Shown here piece by piece: positions 12,011 to 23,619 of a DNA stretch of 64,000 bases. Position 1 is the first letter of the stretch, and the number at the start of each line of letters is the position of its first letter. The notes under the pieces were generated by a model, which saw only the letters and a list, made by a program, of their open reading frames with translations, did no database searches and was not told where the DNA came from. The stretch covers positions 173,676,672-173,740,671 of the forward strand of contig NC_090322.1 of NCBI RefSeq assembly GCF_040869045.1, in the 5' to 3' direction. Source of the DNA: Eurosta solidaginis (Eukaryota; Arthropoda; Insecta; Diptera; Tephritidae). A program made the position numbers and the translations under genes.

Positions 12011-12721
12011 GGCCTTGTACATTAATGGCATTAGTTTCCGGAACGTAGTAGATCAAAAAACTTTAGTGAATATCTATGTCGCTACCAAAAGAATAAGAGA
12101 AAGGTGATTAGAGATCTGCAGAGGGAAGCGCAAAGCAATTTTTGATAAAACTTCTTCTCAGTAGTGTCCTAACAGCTTGATTTACTACATTTCTCGCTGA
12201 AATTTTGGACAGCAACTTTTAAATAAATGTGCTGTCATGAGGGGAGACAAAGTGTGCAGGAAGGAAGTGATCAAATTCTATTCAGGCGGCCGGTATCAAA
12301 AAAGATATTGATGAGCAGTTTATCTAACGATATTATACTTCCCACTATCACAATCATGCTTATCGTCATGTAAGGTTGGAGAACATAAAGCGAAAATTCG
12401 CTCAGGCGGTAAGGTAGGGAAGGGAAAGAAGTAGAGGCGAGAAAGAGAAAAGGGAGGCGAGATGATATGCAGCCAATTGAAATTGTAAGCCTCTCAAAAT
12501 TTAACAATCTTGATATTTTAATCAATCTGCTTGTATGACCATTTGAAATGGTCATAAAGTCAATTGTTCTTTTGGCCACTGACCCTATGTCACTGCACCA
12601 TTTTGGATTTGTTGTTGATTGTGCAAGTATGTTTCTTATTTATAGTTATTGCAGGTCGGTTTCGCGCATATTTGAAACATATTTTATATCAATTCCTTTT
12701 CTGAAAATAATGCCGCTTTTC

Positions 12722-12900
12722 TGAATATACCCGCGGACTAAAATACCAGATTCAAGGGGTTGCGTAGCGCAACCTTTTCATGTTTCCTGTGCAATATATA
12801 GCTTCTCCAAACACAATTGTCAACCTCACCTATCCATGGCGAATCCTGTTTTATTAACAGCCGAGGCTCTGGCCACCCCAAGCTTCACATAAAAGTGTGG
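12722..12900 (+). repeat. (CAA)-tail dispersed repeat, 5' part
   Basis: Contains GACTAAAATACCAGATTCAA, GCGCAACC, TGGCGAATCCTGTTT and GAGGCTCTGGC in the same order as at 22,498 and 30,795. The 3' end with the CAA tail is missing. Confidence 0.8.
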
Positions 12901-12949
12901 AAGTATTTGACTTAAAATTTTGTACGATAGGGGGTGATGTGGTCTACGA

Positions 12950-13345
12950 ACTCAAGCGGAAGCAGAACAGACGGGAAGCTGTAGAGTAAAGATAAAAAAT
13001 AGAAATGGAAATGGAAATGGAAAAGGAAAAGGTAGAAAAAAAAAATATTACAGCAAGAGATGTGATAACAAATAATAAAACAGTATAAAACGCAGAAGAG
13101 ATGAGAATGAAGAGAGGAGGATAGTCAAAAGCATACAGAAAGGTATGTAGAAAACAAAGTGGGGAAAAACTGAAATTAATACAAAGCAGAGCCCCATAAA
13201 AGAGAATAGAATAGAGGTTGTGAGAATTCAGGGGAGACGAGAAGAAAGTAAGCAGGAAATGCAGTAAATCCAGCGTTATTTAGACTTACGGCAGAGATAG
13301 GTATAATAGAAGAAAATGAGAGAAAGCTGAGGTTGCGATGAAGTG
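12950..13345. repeat. purine-rich low-complexity tract
   Basis: Long runs of A and G with small units such as GAAATG (13,001-13,025). No gene. Confidence 0.6.
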
Positions 13346-13701
13346 AAGACATATAACTGTAGATCTTTCATAAGATGTGAACTTTCACTTTATATGCATT
13401 CCAGGTATAAAAACTAAGGAAAAAATTTACAAACAAAAAAATGTTCTATATGTATAGACAGGACCGCAGAGAGCCGAGCCGGGCCCCTGGGACAGTTCGC
13501 GTTTACGGGCCCCCCTAAAAAATAAACTCAATCCAGTAAAAAAAAATAACATAACATACATAAATTTTTCAATTCACATTGTCAGTTTTATTTCATATAA
13601 AATAAGATTTACTGGAGCACTTACATAAATGAAATGTTAGATTTCATTGTTTGATTTGGCTACATTAACTATTCTAAATATGTACATTTGAAGAGCTTTA
13701 A

Positions 13702-15664
13702 TCAGCCAAGGAAAACCTTCCATGCTTTATGGTCTGCGAATATGGAAATTGCATATTCAAAACTAATCCTGCGAGCAAGGCTGGACTCCAACGCTAATGT
13801 TCCAAGGCTTGTGAAGCGATTTTGGCTCATAGTAGAACGTAAAAAATTTTTCACGCGAAACAATAGATAAAAAGAACGCTCCCCTTCAGCCACACTGACT
13901 GGAAGTGTGCAAAATATTCTTAATGCTATGCAGATGTTCGGAAATAATACTTCCATCTTCAAGTCATGAAATTTGTTCAGAAGTTGAAATGGTGGCAGCG
14001 AATCACATACCAAATTTGCTAAGTGGATGGCTTTGAGATGAATGATTTCCTCTATTAGATGCCGCTGCCTTTTCTCTGAGCTCTTCTTCCGTCAGATCCT
14101 GAGAATTCCACAAAAAACGAAATTTAATCGCAATGTCATTTATGGCTTCGAAACGTCTTGTCATTTTACCAATCAAGCAGTCCAAAAGAACGTAAAAAAC
14201 TTGCTGTTTGAATTGAGTTTCGGAATCACACTCAGGTGATTCGACAGGTAATTCATCGAACTGGCGTTTTCTTATCTTTTTTCTTTTCTCTGCGAAGGTA
14301 TTCATTAGGAAGTATGATCGACCATTGATCCCTGAACTTCTTCAACTCATCTTATATATTCTGTTTCCACGTCCAGTGTGGGTGGCATTTCTAGCTTGCA
14401 GTACCAGATTTCGATGGTTGATTACCGTCAACACTTTGAGCCAAATGGAGGCTAAGAGGATACACTCAAATTTCTCCATATATGCTTCAATACCTTTCAA
14501 ATCCGTAAGTGTTTCTGAACTCAGATTCAAAAGCTTGATTTCATCAATAGCTTTCAATATTTGGCGAATGTGAGTTGCGAAAAGTTTCACACTATCCACA
14601 CGAGCAGACCATAGTGTTTGTGACATGCTGTGCAAGGAGCAATTAGTTTTTTCCTTGACAATTTCCCATCTCTGAGGGCTTGCGCTAAAGATATTATATA
14701 ATTTCTGCATAATACCAAAAAATGTGATGACTTCTGCACAACATTCAGCAGCTTGCACTCCACATAAATTTAAACTATGACAATCACAAGGTGCAAATAT
14801 TGCCAGGAAGTTATCTCCCAGGATATGACTCTGCGCTCCTTTGTAATGACCGCTCATATTACTGCCATTATCATACTCTTGCCCACGGCAGTCATCCAGT
14901 GGAATATTGTGCTTTTTTAGAGTGCTGCGAATCAGCTCAGCGATAGCTTTTCCTGTGTTTGCGTTACAATCGACAAACTCTAAGAAGCGTTCTTGGATTT
15001 TCCATTTCCCGGAGTCCCTGCCTAATAAAACATAACGCAATATAAAAACAGTCTGCTCAATATGCGCCGAATCAGGGGTTTCATCCACTATTACTGTGTA
15101 ATACATGACGGACTTTCTCTCGCCTTCTATCTTTCTAATTACTTGAATTGCACAGATTTCTATGAACTCATTTTGTATTCCATCAGACAAATAATGTGCT
15201 TGGAGACGATTCTCTTTCGTTTGAGATTCCCTCAAATGTTCATGCAATAGAGGGTCATAATTGCTGATCAGTTCCAAAATACCAAGAAAGTTTCCATTTT
15301 TTGGATTTCCGATCAATGAATTATCCCCTCAAATGCCAATCCTTTTTCTCCAAGAAATAAAACAAAAGCAAGAATTCTGCGAGTATCTCTCTCCAGCGAG
15401 CTGCTTCATTGTTGAGGGTTTCCGCGAAGAGAAAATCCGCTGAACTTGCATTTCAAATTCTCATTTCATATTGGCGCCACTCCATATAGCAAGTTTTATG
15501 ATTTTGACTATTTTCATGTTCAGGAATTTTATCGTGTAACATTTTTCTTTAGAATAACCTGAAGATTTTGTCAAAGCTGATCGGCTATTTCGGAAATTTT
15601 GCTGAAAAGCCGGCATGAAAACCAAAAAGCGCTTCTTTTGTTGCACTCCAAACGAGCCAATCAC
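13702..15664 (-). pseudogene. hAT transposase, ZMYM1/DUF4371-like, frameshifted
   Basis: The longest open piece (15,316-14,342, 324 aa) has the hAT RNase H-like core. VDETPDSAHIEQ holds the first acidic residue (Asp78), EYDNGSNMSG the second block (Asp149), and CDCH at 177-180 is the conserved C-x-x-H-like element before the inserted domain. A second piece (14,305-14,003) covers the helical insertion. A third (14,013-13,702) has the C-terminal dimerisation block with LPVSVAEGERSF. Upstream, 15,440-15,317 continues in other frames (ARWREIL, then a FLGEKGLAFEG-like stretch), and 15,664-15,461 may be the N-terminal part. At least three frame breaks make it a pseudogene. Similarity is to host-annotated ZMYM1-like proteins, which are themselves hAT-derived. 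Confidence 0.88.
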
Positions 15665-15732
15665 GCTATACTTTTCTCCTCTTTTTTAGAGTAGTATGGA
15701 GTATGATTTGAAGGAAATGGCGACCACTTAAG

Positions 15733-15869
15733 CCGTTGGGAAGTCGAAATAAAATGTGATTTTAAGTTAGTTGAAGCATTTTTGACAGATAGCGCTTATA
15801 AAATTGTGTCAAAAACGTTTATCTAACCTAAAATCACATTTTATTTCGACTATGACTATGCCGCATAGG
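15733..15869. mobile_element. small palindromic MITE nested in the hAT element
   Basis: GTCGAAATAAAATGTGATTT at the left is the reverse complement of AAATCACATTTTATTTCGAC at the right. The right end continues TATGACTATG-CGCATA, the same terminus as in the MITE at 44,368-44,505. The left tip is eroded. Confidence 0.75.
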
Positions 15870-17110
15870 ATTTGATCGGATGCTTATGATTTTAGTTAAG
15901 TGATTTTCAATTTTAAAACCATTTTTTGTAGCAACAAAATATGTATTTATCTATGAAATCCTAGTGGAGTACTGTCAATACTGTTTTGCCTTTCCGGGCC
16001 CCAGGGCAATTGCCCTGGCCCCTCCCCCTCTCCGCGGCCTTGTGTATAGATAACGTTACATATTATACTACAATCTCGAAACTCTTGCAGTCAAATCACT
16101 TGCAATGCAACAAGAACATAAATCTATCTATCTATCTTCTATCTATAAATCTTATAAAATAAAGTCGCTAAATGCCATGTATGCACATAACTTCACACAG
16201 AATGCTCTGATTTTAAAACGGGTTTTTGCATTTGAAAGCTTAGCTACATGAAATGGTACATTTAATATAATTTGAAGGTATATATTATAGGGGAGTGGCA
16301 AATTGCCAAAATGTAGTAAAAAATCATAAAATTTTTGTTTACACAGCTATAACTCATAAACGGATGGATGGATTTAAAAAATTCTACTTTTCAGTAAAAC
16401 TTTGAAATATTTACCTTCGATCTGCATAAAAAAAATACTTGATTCCTTTCTTATATCAGCCAAATTGTTTAAACAAAGGTAACATTTTTATCAATAAATG
16501 CGTATGTGTGTTTATTCGCTGTGAACTGTCCGCGCTAATTGCTTTTGAATGAGGCTTGATTCGACACATACATACGTACATATATAGCATTCGCTGCGTT
16601 ATTTAACTTCGGGCGTATGTATATAGGTATGTGTGGATGCACATCACTACATAGTATAAAACAAAGTCGCTTTTTCTGTCCCTATGTCCCTTTGAATGCT
16701 TAAACCATTAAAAATACGCAACAGATTTTGATGCGCTTTTTTTTAATAGATAAAGAGTGATTGAAGAGGAAGTAACGGATGAACATATTTGGCTGAAAAT
16801 TGGTGGAGGGGTAGCTTAGAACCAGGAGACAGACATAGGCTAATTTTTATCCCGTTCTGGATAGGGTCTTGAGATCAAAACGTGGACCTGGGTAATCCTG
16901 GGATATGTTTGTACAATATGGGTGTCGAATGTAAGCTGTTTATGAGTACTTTGATACGGGGTATTTTTCGTACCCGCGTGTAACTAGGGTTTCGAGATAT
17001 AGGCGAAAACGTGGACGCGGCTACCCCTAGAATATGGATAACGAATGAAAGCTGTTGATAAGTGCTTTAGTACAGGGTAGTTTTCATACCTATTTGTGAA
17101 GGGTCTCAAG

Positions 17111-17712
17111 CAGAGGTCTGCTTTGAGTACTAATAAAATTAGTGCACTTAGTCATGAGCCAAAAAATTGTGTCTAAATGTGTACTTAGTCAAGTACAGAT
17201 AAATACTATGAGTGACTAGCACATAAAATAGAAAATACATACGAGTGCCCCGCAACACATATGTCCCATACATACATATATGACATTGTTGAGTATAAAC
17301 TGAAATCATAGTCGCTTTAACTTAGTAGCATGTTGGTTTCGTATGTAATACACTGTATACTTCGTTTATTATCGGTTTTTCTTTAGCGCTGTATTCAGTT
17401 TAGTTTCGTGTACATCGTTGTGTTGCTAGCGTCAGAAGATTGATATGACTATATTCATTTTATTGTACTGTTAGTTATACTGATTCAAATTAGTGTTTTC
17501 GTATAACACAGTTGACTTTCTTGCTCAATAAGACAATTGAGTACTGAACTGCTTCGTGGCTTATGGGCGGTTATTCATTTTACGAAGCATGACTATGTAA
17601 ATGTGTCTTAGTGGATATAAGTGCTTGATATTCTTTGTTTGTGTACGCACTAATACTCATTTTTTGGTTAGTCCACTAATAACCTTAAAACATGAATAAT
17701 TGCAGCTCACTG
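17111..17712. mobile_element. probable hAT MITE inserted in the tandem repeat
   Basis: The insertion interrupts a repeat unit exactly at its GGGTCTCAAGATAT phrase. Ends are CAGAGGTCTGC and, reversed, CAGTGAGCTGC. The flanks GTCTCAAG (17,103-17,110) and TTCTCGAG (17,713-17,720) agree at 6 of 8 positions, which fits an aged 8-bp duplication. Subterminal ACTTAGT-like motifs recur inside. No coding capacity. Confidence 0.65.
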
Positions 17713-18059
17713 TTCTCGAGATATAGGCCAAAACGTGCATCAGGGTAACACTAGGATGTGTTTTTACATTATGGGTATCAAATTGGAGCTGTTGATGAGT
17801 GCTTTAGTACTTTATACCGCTGGGTGACTAGGGTCTCAAGATATGGGCAAAACCTGGACCCGGATACCCCTAGAATGTGTGTGTAATATGGATACCAAAT
17901 GAAAATTGTTGCTGAGAGCTTTAAAGTAATTTTCATTGTGATATTCAATTTAGTTGCATTAACCTGGCAAAACTGATAAATGTGCATGCGAAGCCGAAAT
18001 AAAGACAGGAATTAATAATACCCACATAGCTATTTACATACGTCCTATTCGATTTGCCT

Positions 18060-18236
18060 GGTAATAAGGGATGAAGAAGAATGGGAAAAACTTTAGAGAA
18101 GAGAAAAGAGGGAAGGAGAACGAGACTGAGAAAGAGATAGAGTGAGACGAAAATAGATGAAGCGAAAAGACGGAGGGAGGAGTGAATAAATGGATTAAGA
18201 AAAAGTTAAGAAGAGGTGGGGGGGGGGGGGGGGGGG
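18060..18236. repeat. purine-rich tract ending in a 19-G run
   Basis: G/A-rich sequence from 18,060 ends in 19 consecutive G at 18,218-18,236. Confidence 0.85.
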
Positions 18237-18321
18237 TGCAGAGTTAGACGGAAAAAGTTTATTAAAATGTATGGAGATAGTCCAAATTTAGGGCAGAACA
18301 ACGTCTGACGGGTCTGCTAGT

Positions 18322-19290
18322 ATTTAATAAACACAACAAAGCAAATCCATTTGCATAAACAACGAGCGTCCGAGTACATTCCAATACTAACACGATTTAC
18401 GAGTATGAAAAGCACAGCAATAAAACAAAAATAAAAATAAAAAATTTTACGAAAAAGGTTGACAAATTCTAAAGTGACTTACTCACTGTCCTTCGCAATA
18501 ATAACTTAGTATATAAATAGTTCCTCACCCCATCCCCTTTAGGTGACACACAGGTACTTTGTTTCAAAATGTTGCAGTAGCCTTGTCAAATTATACGACA
18601 AATAGGAATCTGTGTTGCCAACATTAGAAACTCTCACAACTACTTAGTTATCACAAAATATTAGCATATAAAAAAGTTCAAGCTTTACAACACCGTGACG
18701 ATGAATCAACGCGGATTGCACCATGTTGCACCATCAACGCCTGCCCGCTGCAGTCCATAAATTTGCCAAATGAATAATTTTCATAACTGATCTAAGTTGA
18801 GGGAGGAAACTTTTAGCGGGCATGCGAGTATAATTGACAAGTAATTCTGAGTTGTGAAAGTACAAGCTGTGCTTTTTTGTTGCTACTGAAATTGTGAGAA
18901 CATCACACCAATTCTCTAAATTTTTCATTTATTTTTATACCCATCTTGTCATTAAGTAATATTATTTAATAAATATCACGCTACTATGCAATTCGTTGCA
19001 ATTTCTCACAGTAAAAATTTTATTTTGGCTTCTAGTGTCACTATTAATCGTGTTTTCTTTTCGGGAAAAAATGTTACCCTCATGCTGCACTCTTAGATGC
19101 TCACTTTTGAACTAGGCCACCGAGCGCTGTGCGAAATAGATCTATTTGTACGAAGTAAGGCCCTTTTTCTTACTCAGTGGAAGATATGTGAAGAAAAAAA
19201 CACACATACTCACGAGACAGCTGAGAAAAACGAGCAGTACGGCACTATTTGCAGAAAAGAACACGCCATAAGTTATGATGAAATCTCTTA
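18322..19290. other. no recognised feature
   Basis: AT-rich sequence with only short open frames. No exon or mobile-element signature seen. Confidence 0.4.
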
Positions 19291-20940
19291 GTCATATATT
19301 TGCAGTGATTTCCTGATTATTTTCATGAATTTCGAGAACATTTTGTATAAAGTTTTAAGATCGTTTTGCGAAACATTTAGGACTTTAAGGATAACTTAGA
19401 GCTTTTTCTGTGTTGGTTTAAAGTTAATTCTAGACTTATTCTCCGATTAGATTGCTGTGATTTTGACATACATAACTTTTAAAACACAAAATAATTTTGA
19501 TATTTTCATGTTTGTTTTTGGGACTTTTCTTGCATTGGTTTGAAAACATTAGGGATTTATTTATTTAAAAAAAAAAAATAAGTCCAACACATTATTGTTG
19601 TGCGATTAGCTTAATATTACATTTACATTGGCCTCATTCGCATCTCGCTTAACCTTCCCTGCAAGACTCGACTGCGAGGATACCAATCCATAGCAAGAAA
19701 ATATACTAATGTAATTGATTAAACAATATTACGATAAAAAAGATATCACAAATACAAAGCAGTTTCTTGTGGAATTGTCAGTTTGGCTTTAAAAAACTAG
19801 TGAAAACCGCTATTTATTTGCACATTTTGGATTAGTTTTTCGGCCTTTCCCAGGATCAGTACGCGAGGACATCGCAATAAATGTGAGGACTTCTATGTAA
19901 TAAGTTCATAATGCTTCTCAACTTTTCCGAGATCAGTTTGGAATCTTGAAATGACATGACCTTCGAATTATTTGCGGGAAACTTTATTTTCGCGTTATTT
20001 TTCTATATTATTTCCCATTTTTATGAGAAGTTCTTCCGGTATCAGGAGCGTATCATACGATCACGTATCGAAAAGCAATTTCACTTAAACGATAAATATG
20101 AATCTGTCAAACTTTTCGTAGAATTTATATTCAGTAAGGAATATAATGTGTACTCGTAGCAGCTGTCCGATTCACAATTTCAGAGCTATTGCGATTTAAA
20201 AAATTGATTTCGATCACGTATCATATAACACGAATCGGGCCCTGTTTGCTGTCATTTCAAAAAATTGTTTAAACAATTTTTATAGGAAAAAGTTTGGGTG
20301 TTTTTGTGTCTACTTTTGGAATTTTTTAAGTATTCGTTGAGTGATGGTTGATTTGGTAAAGTTCAAAGAAGATCTTGGGAATATTTGTAACACTTTATCG
20401 AATAAATTTGGAACGTTTTTAGTACTTGTTTTTGGGTTTTTTCAAAGATCACTTAGCGATTAGTTTTGAAACTATTTTGTAATAACTTAATGGTGCTTTC
20501 GTGCTCTTCCGAAATTAATTTTAGATCTTAGTGATATGAGTTTTGAATTATTTTTGGATAGTTTTCCAGATATCTTTTTTGAATGGCTATACAATAATTT
20601 CGGCACTGCCTTAATCTATTGTGGTTAATTTGATTTGAATTTTGGAACTTATTTTGTTTTATTTCAAAGTTATTTTTAGCACTTTTTTTTAGTTTGAGAC
20701 AGGCTCGAAATAATTTGTAAAACTTTTTTCGATAAATTTGGGATATTTTTATATATTCCTTTTTGGGGTTTTCGGAAACAGCTCTAGAAAGCTTTCGAAA
20801 AATTTTAAGATTTTTTGGGTAGTTTATAACATTCTATATAATGATCATACAATGAAATGTTTACGATGTAACTGTGGGACTATCCTAACCTCCTTAGTTA
20901 AACAGGATTTGACTTCAGAATGTGTTCGGCACTACTTCTA
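19290..20940. repeat. degenerate T-rich minisatellite
   Basis: Phrases such as TTTTGGAATTTTTTAAG, TTTTGGGATATTTTT and GATTAGTTTTGAAACTATTTT recur with loose 30-60-bp spacing. The short ORFs here follow the repeat and are not genes. Confidence 0.5.
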
Positions 20941-21009
20941 AGTCTCTTTCGTTTACGACTTCGAGTTTTGATGTAAAACATCTACAGGCGCTCATAAAAT
21001 CCGATTTCT

Positions 21010-21705
21010 GGAGTGGCGACGCGTGCGCAATCGACTGTGCGATTCTCTTCCCACTCGATCCTGCCTTAAGCCCCGGTCTCCCGGGATCATTTTAGGCTGG
21101 TTTGGGGATGACTTCGAGGTCATTTGAGAGTAATTTCGGGATCACACTCCAGGTGCTGTATTCAGTAAGTGTGAAAAAATTATATGAAGAAAAAGTGTAC
21201 ACTTTAAAACTCACACTTACTATCTACCCCCAGGGATCCTCCCAGAGTCATTTTCGGGTCATTTCGGAATGACTGTGGTGAATTCCACAGGGCTCCTTCG
21301 AAATTTTCCCAAAGTCTTTTGAGGATAATTTCGGAATGATTTTAGTACTCCCTAGGGATCCGCCCGGGGTAATTTGGGGAACCCTTCGAGACGATTTGGG
21401 AATTCTCTTGGGGACACCGGGGGTATATGGCGTTATTTGGGGATAATTTTGAGGACTCTCTCGGAGTATTCCCGGGGTAATTTATGAATGATTTTAGCAC
21501 TCCTCGGGATATTATGGGATAACGTCGGGGTCGTCCTGGAGTAGGTGCGGGATGATTTCGAAGAATATCTCTGGATAGCTTGGGGGTTATTTCCGGGTCC
21601 TCGCGAGGTCATTTTCGGATCATTTCGGGATGAGCTTGGGGACTTTGCAGAGGTTCTTCCAGGATATTTGGGGTCACTTCGGGGGCCATAACTAGTTTCT
21701 ATCGC
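21010..21705. repeat. GC-richer degenerate minisatellite
   Basis: Variants of GGGTCATTTCGGGATGA and GGGACTCCC recur many times. Base composition is clearly richer in G and C than the flanks. Open frames are short. A small hairpin insertion sits at 21,145-21,225. Confidence 0.65.
21145..21225. repeat. short hairpin insertion
   Basis: AGTAAGTGTGA and TCACACTTACT are inverted around about 45 bp and interrupt the surrounding GC-richer repeat, so this looks like a tiny inserted foldback. Confidence 0.5.
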
Positions 21706-22049
21706 GAGCTTTTCAATATAACATTGGGAATATTTTCTATTATCTTCCGAATGTTCTTAGCAGGCCTGTGAAATTATTTTATTTATTTAAATATTTAGAT
21801 TGATTTAGTTTCCATTGAGATGTTTTTTTGTATTATTCCAAGAGTAATGTTTAAACCCTTCATAGATTAATTTGATCGTGCTTAGTTTTGAATCTTTTTG
21901 GTCTAAGTTCTTAAAGTTTACGGTGTTATTTCAGCTCTATCTCAAGCTCTACCCTGAAAAAGGGAGCGAAAGTGGAACGAAGCGTTTCGAATTTATCTTG
22001 CTGGGATGAGACTGGATATATTTCGATGTGTTTTGAAATAACTCTATAA

Positions 22050-22117
22050 TAACTCTAACTAACAATTGGCGCGGTTTAAGCGGTTAAGCGCCAATTAAGT
22101 AGGTAAGTAAGTAAGTT
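22050..22117 (+). repeat. RTE 3' tail fragment
   Basis: AAGCGGTTAAGCGCCAATTAAGTAGGTAAGTAAG matches the tail of the RTE relic at 3,640-4,205, including the TAAG microsatellite end. It is an extreme 5' truncation. Confidence 0.7.
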
Positions 22118-22497
22118 TTGAGATATTTAGGTAAAAAAATAATTTTTCGTTATTGGCATGCTTTCCACATTTTGTCATTATTCTTTCTGGGTCTTTTCCT
22201 AGATTAATGACAACTTTCGGGCTTTTTGTAGAAAATTGTTCAGATAAATTTTGGTATGATTTCATGTTTGCTAGTTTAAGAATGATTTCTGGGTTATTTA
22301 AGAATTATTTTTTGCAACTTCACCGATTATTTTAAAAGTATTTCGAAATTGTTGATCGGTCGCTGTTGGATAGAGATAGCGTATTGATCTACCATATCGA
22401 AGCTTTCAGCACCAAGAGACGAAATACTTAGCACCAAAGTACTTTCGGAATATTTCTATACGGTTATATTATTTCTGTTTGGTTTGTCACTTTTGCC

Positions 22498-22855
22498 AGA
22501 CTAAAATACCAGATTCAAGGGGCTGTGTAGCGCAACCCTTCAGGTTACCAGCGCAATATATGACTTCTCCAAACCCAATTGTCAACTTCACCTATCCGCG
22601 GCGAATCCTGTTTCACTAACAGACGAGGCTCTGGCGACCCCAAGCTCCTCATGGAACTTGGGTGTGTGGAGGGAGGGGATGGCCTGAAGGTTTAATGTGG
22701 CCACATAAATCGCTCCCAAGATGGTCGGGCTAGCACCTTAATGGTGATGTGGTACCGGAGCGTACCGGATCTGTATCCGGCAAAGAACCATTACATCGAT
22801 AACACTCCCCAAAGCCTTCGGAGAGCAACCTTATCGCTACAACAACAACAACAAC
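22498..22855 (+). repeat. (CAA)-tail dispersed repeat, near full length
   Basis: Runs from GACTAAAATACCAG through GCGCAACCC, GGCGAATCCTGTTTC and GAGGCTCTGGCGACC to ACCGGAGCGTACCGGATCTG, ACACTCCCCAAAGCCTTCGG and a (CAACAA)n tail. The CAA tail resembles the 3' end of the Jockey-like element at 51,290-51,556, which could have supplied the machinery. No protein is encoded. Confidence 0.82.
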
Positions 22856-22946
22856 TATATGAATTAAGGGACTTGGGAATATTTCAAACAATTTCTGAAT
22901 GAAAAATCAAATTTTCCAAAATCTTGATAAAGCGTCTGGACAACAG

Positions 22947-23255
22947 CTAACGGGAGTATTCGCCTGGGCCGCCGATGTTTAGCATTATTCGCGTTAGGGC
23001 TCTACTAACTCTATAAACTTTCTCCCTCACCGCTCTGAAATGCTCCTTAAAAGTTAGTTTTGAGTCAATGTTTTCTCCTAGATATTTCAAGAAAGGCTTT
23101 GAATTTATTTGATAATCTCCTATGGTTAGGACTAACTCATCGACAGTCCGCTTTGAGCTCACCAGCACCACTTCTGTCTTATTGCTAACCATCTCCAGCC
23201 CCATGTTCGTCAGTAATTCCTTTATTCTTCTCTTCGCTCTTAGCTTTGATGTTTA
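22947..23255 (-). pseudogene. non-LTR reverse transcriptase, C-terminal thumb fragment
   Basis: The minus strand encodes KELLTNMGLEMVSNKTEVV, then LVSSKR, then FLKYLGENIDSKLTFKEHF and VSRALTRIMLNIGGPGE. NKTE-V and KYLG-x-ID-KL are the conserved post-palm and thumb motifs of R1/LOA-type elements, and the final GGP block normally precedes SRRLLL. Here a stop codon follows (22,947). The coding match starts before the first Met, at about 23,255. The catalytic palm is missing. Confidence 0.8.
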
Positions 23256-23274
23256 CATGTATGTGTGGCTGCTT

Positions 23275-23619
23275 CCCTGCAAAAATCGTTGGATCAGGTG
23301 GTCCACTGGAGTACTTACCATTGTACTCCACTGTAATGCAGCAATGGACCAACTCATATTTCTACACGAACATATTGTAATCCGATCATTGCTCGTTTTG
23401 AACGATTGTAATCACTACACGATGTTTATTTGACTGTGGGTACTCCATGGATTACTCTGATGTAATGCGGAGCTGGAGTATATGGGCCCGTTCTAGGACA
23501 TCGCAATTTTAATTGGACCATATTTTTTATATGAATTGTGGTTAATTTTGGAGCACTCGGTTGGTACATGGCGAGTACTCCATACATGCATGCATGGAGT
23601 ACTCGCGATTTTTGCAGGG
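23275..23619. mobile_element. MITE with 14-bp perfect terminal inverted repeats
   Basis: CCCTGCAAAAATCG at 23,275-23,288 is exactly inverted at 23,606-23,619. Internal GAGTACTC and ACTCCA motifs recur as subterminal repeats. Length is 345 bp with no coding capacity. No convincing target duplication was found. Confidence 0.8.

Larger units (their letters stand above)
13459..16042 (-). mobile_element. hAT transposon with perfect 8-bp target duplication
   Basis: The ends are CAGGACCGCAGAGAG (13,459) and, on the other strand, CAAGGCCGCGGAGAG (16,042 inward): a hAT-like inverted repeat followed by GC-rich subterminal DNA. It is flanked by TGTATAGA at 13,451-13,458 and TGTATAGA at 16,043-16,050, an exact 8-bp duplication as expected for hAT. 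The 2,584-bp body carries a broken transposase on the minus strand and a small palindromic MITE at 15,733-15,869. The whole length is kept, but the coding region is interrupted, so it is not autonomous as it stands. Confidence 0.93.
16640..18322 (+). repeat. dispersed repeat with ~125-bp internal tandem units, possible Helitron-type relic
   Basis: Contains CTGTCCCTATGTCCC, then two head-to-tail units with GAGATATAGGC-AAAACGTGGAC (16,860-17,105), a third unit at 17,713-17,900, a purine tract, and a terminus GAACAACGTCTGACGGGTCT followed by GCTAGT (to 18,321). The CTAGT terminus reminds me of Helitron 3' ends, but no Rep/helicase coding sequence is present, so the class is uncertain. Confidence 0.4.

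Noticed and set aside
16861..17900. CRISPR-like spaced repeats
   Set aside because: Units are ~125 bp, diverged, without uniform short repeats or spacers, and the genome is eukaryotic.
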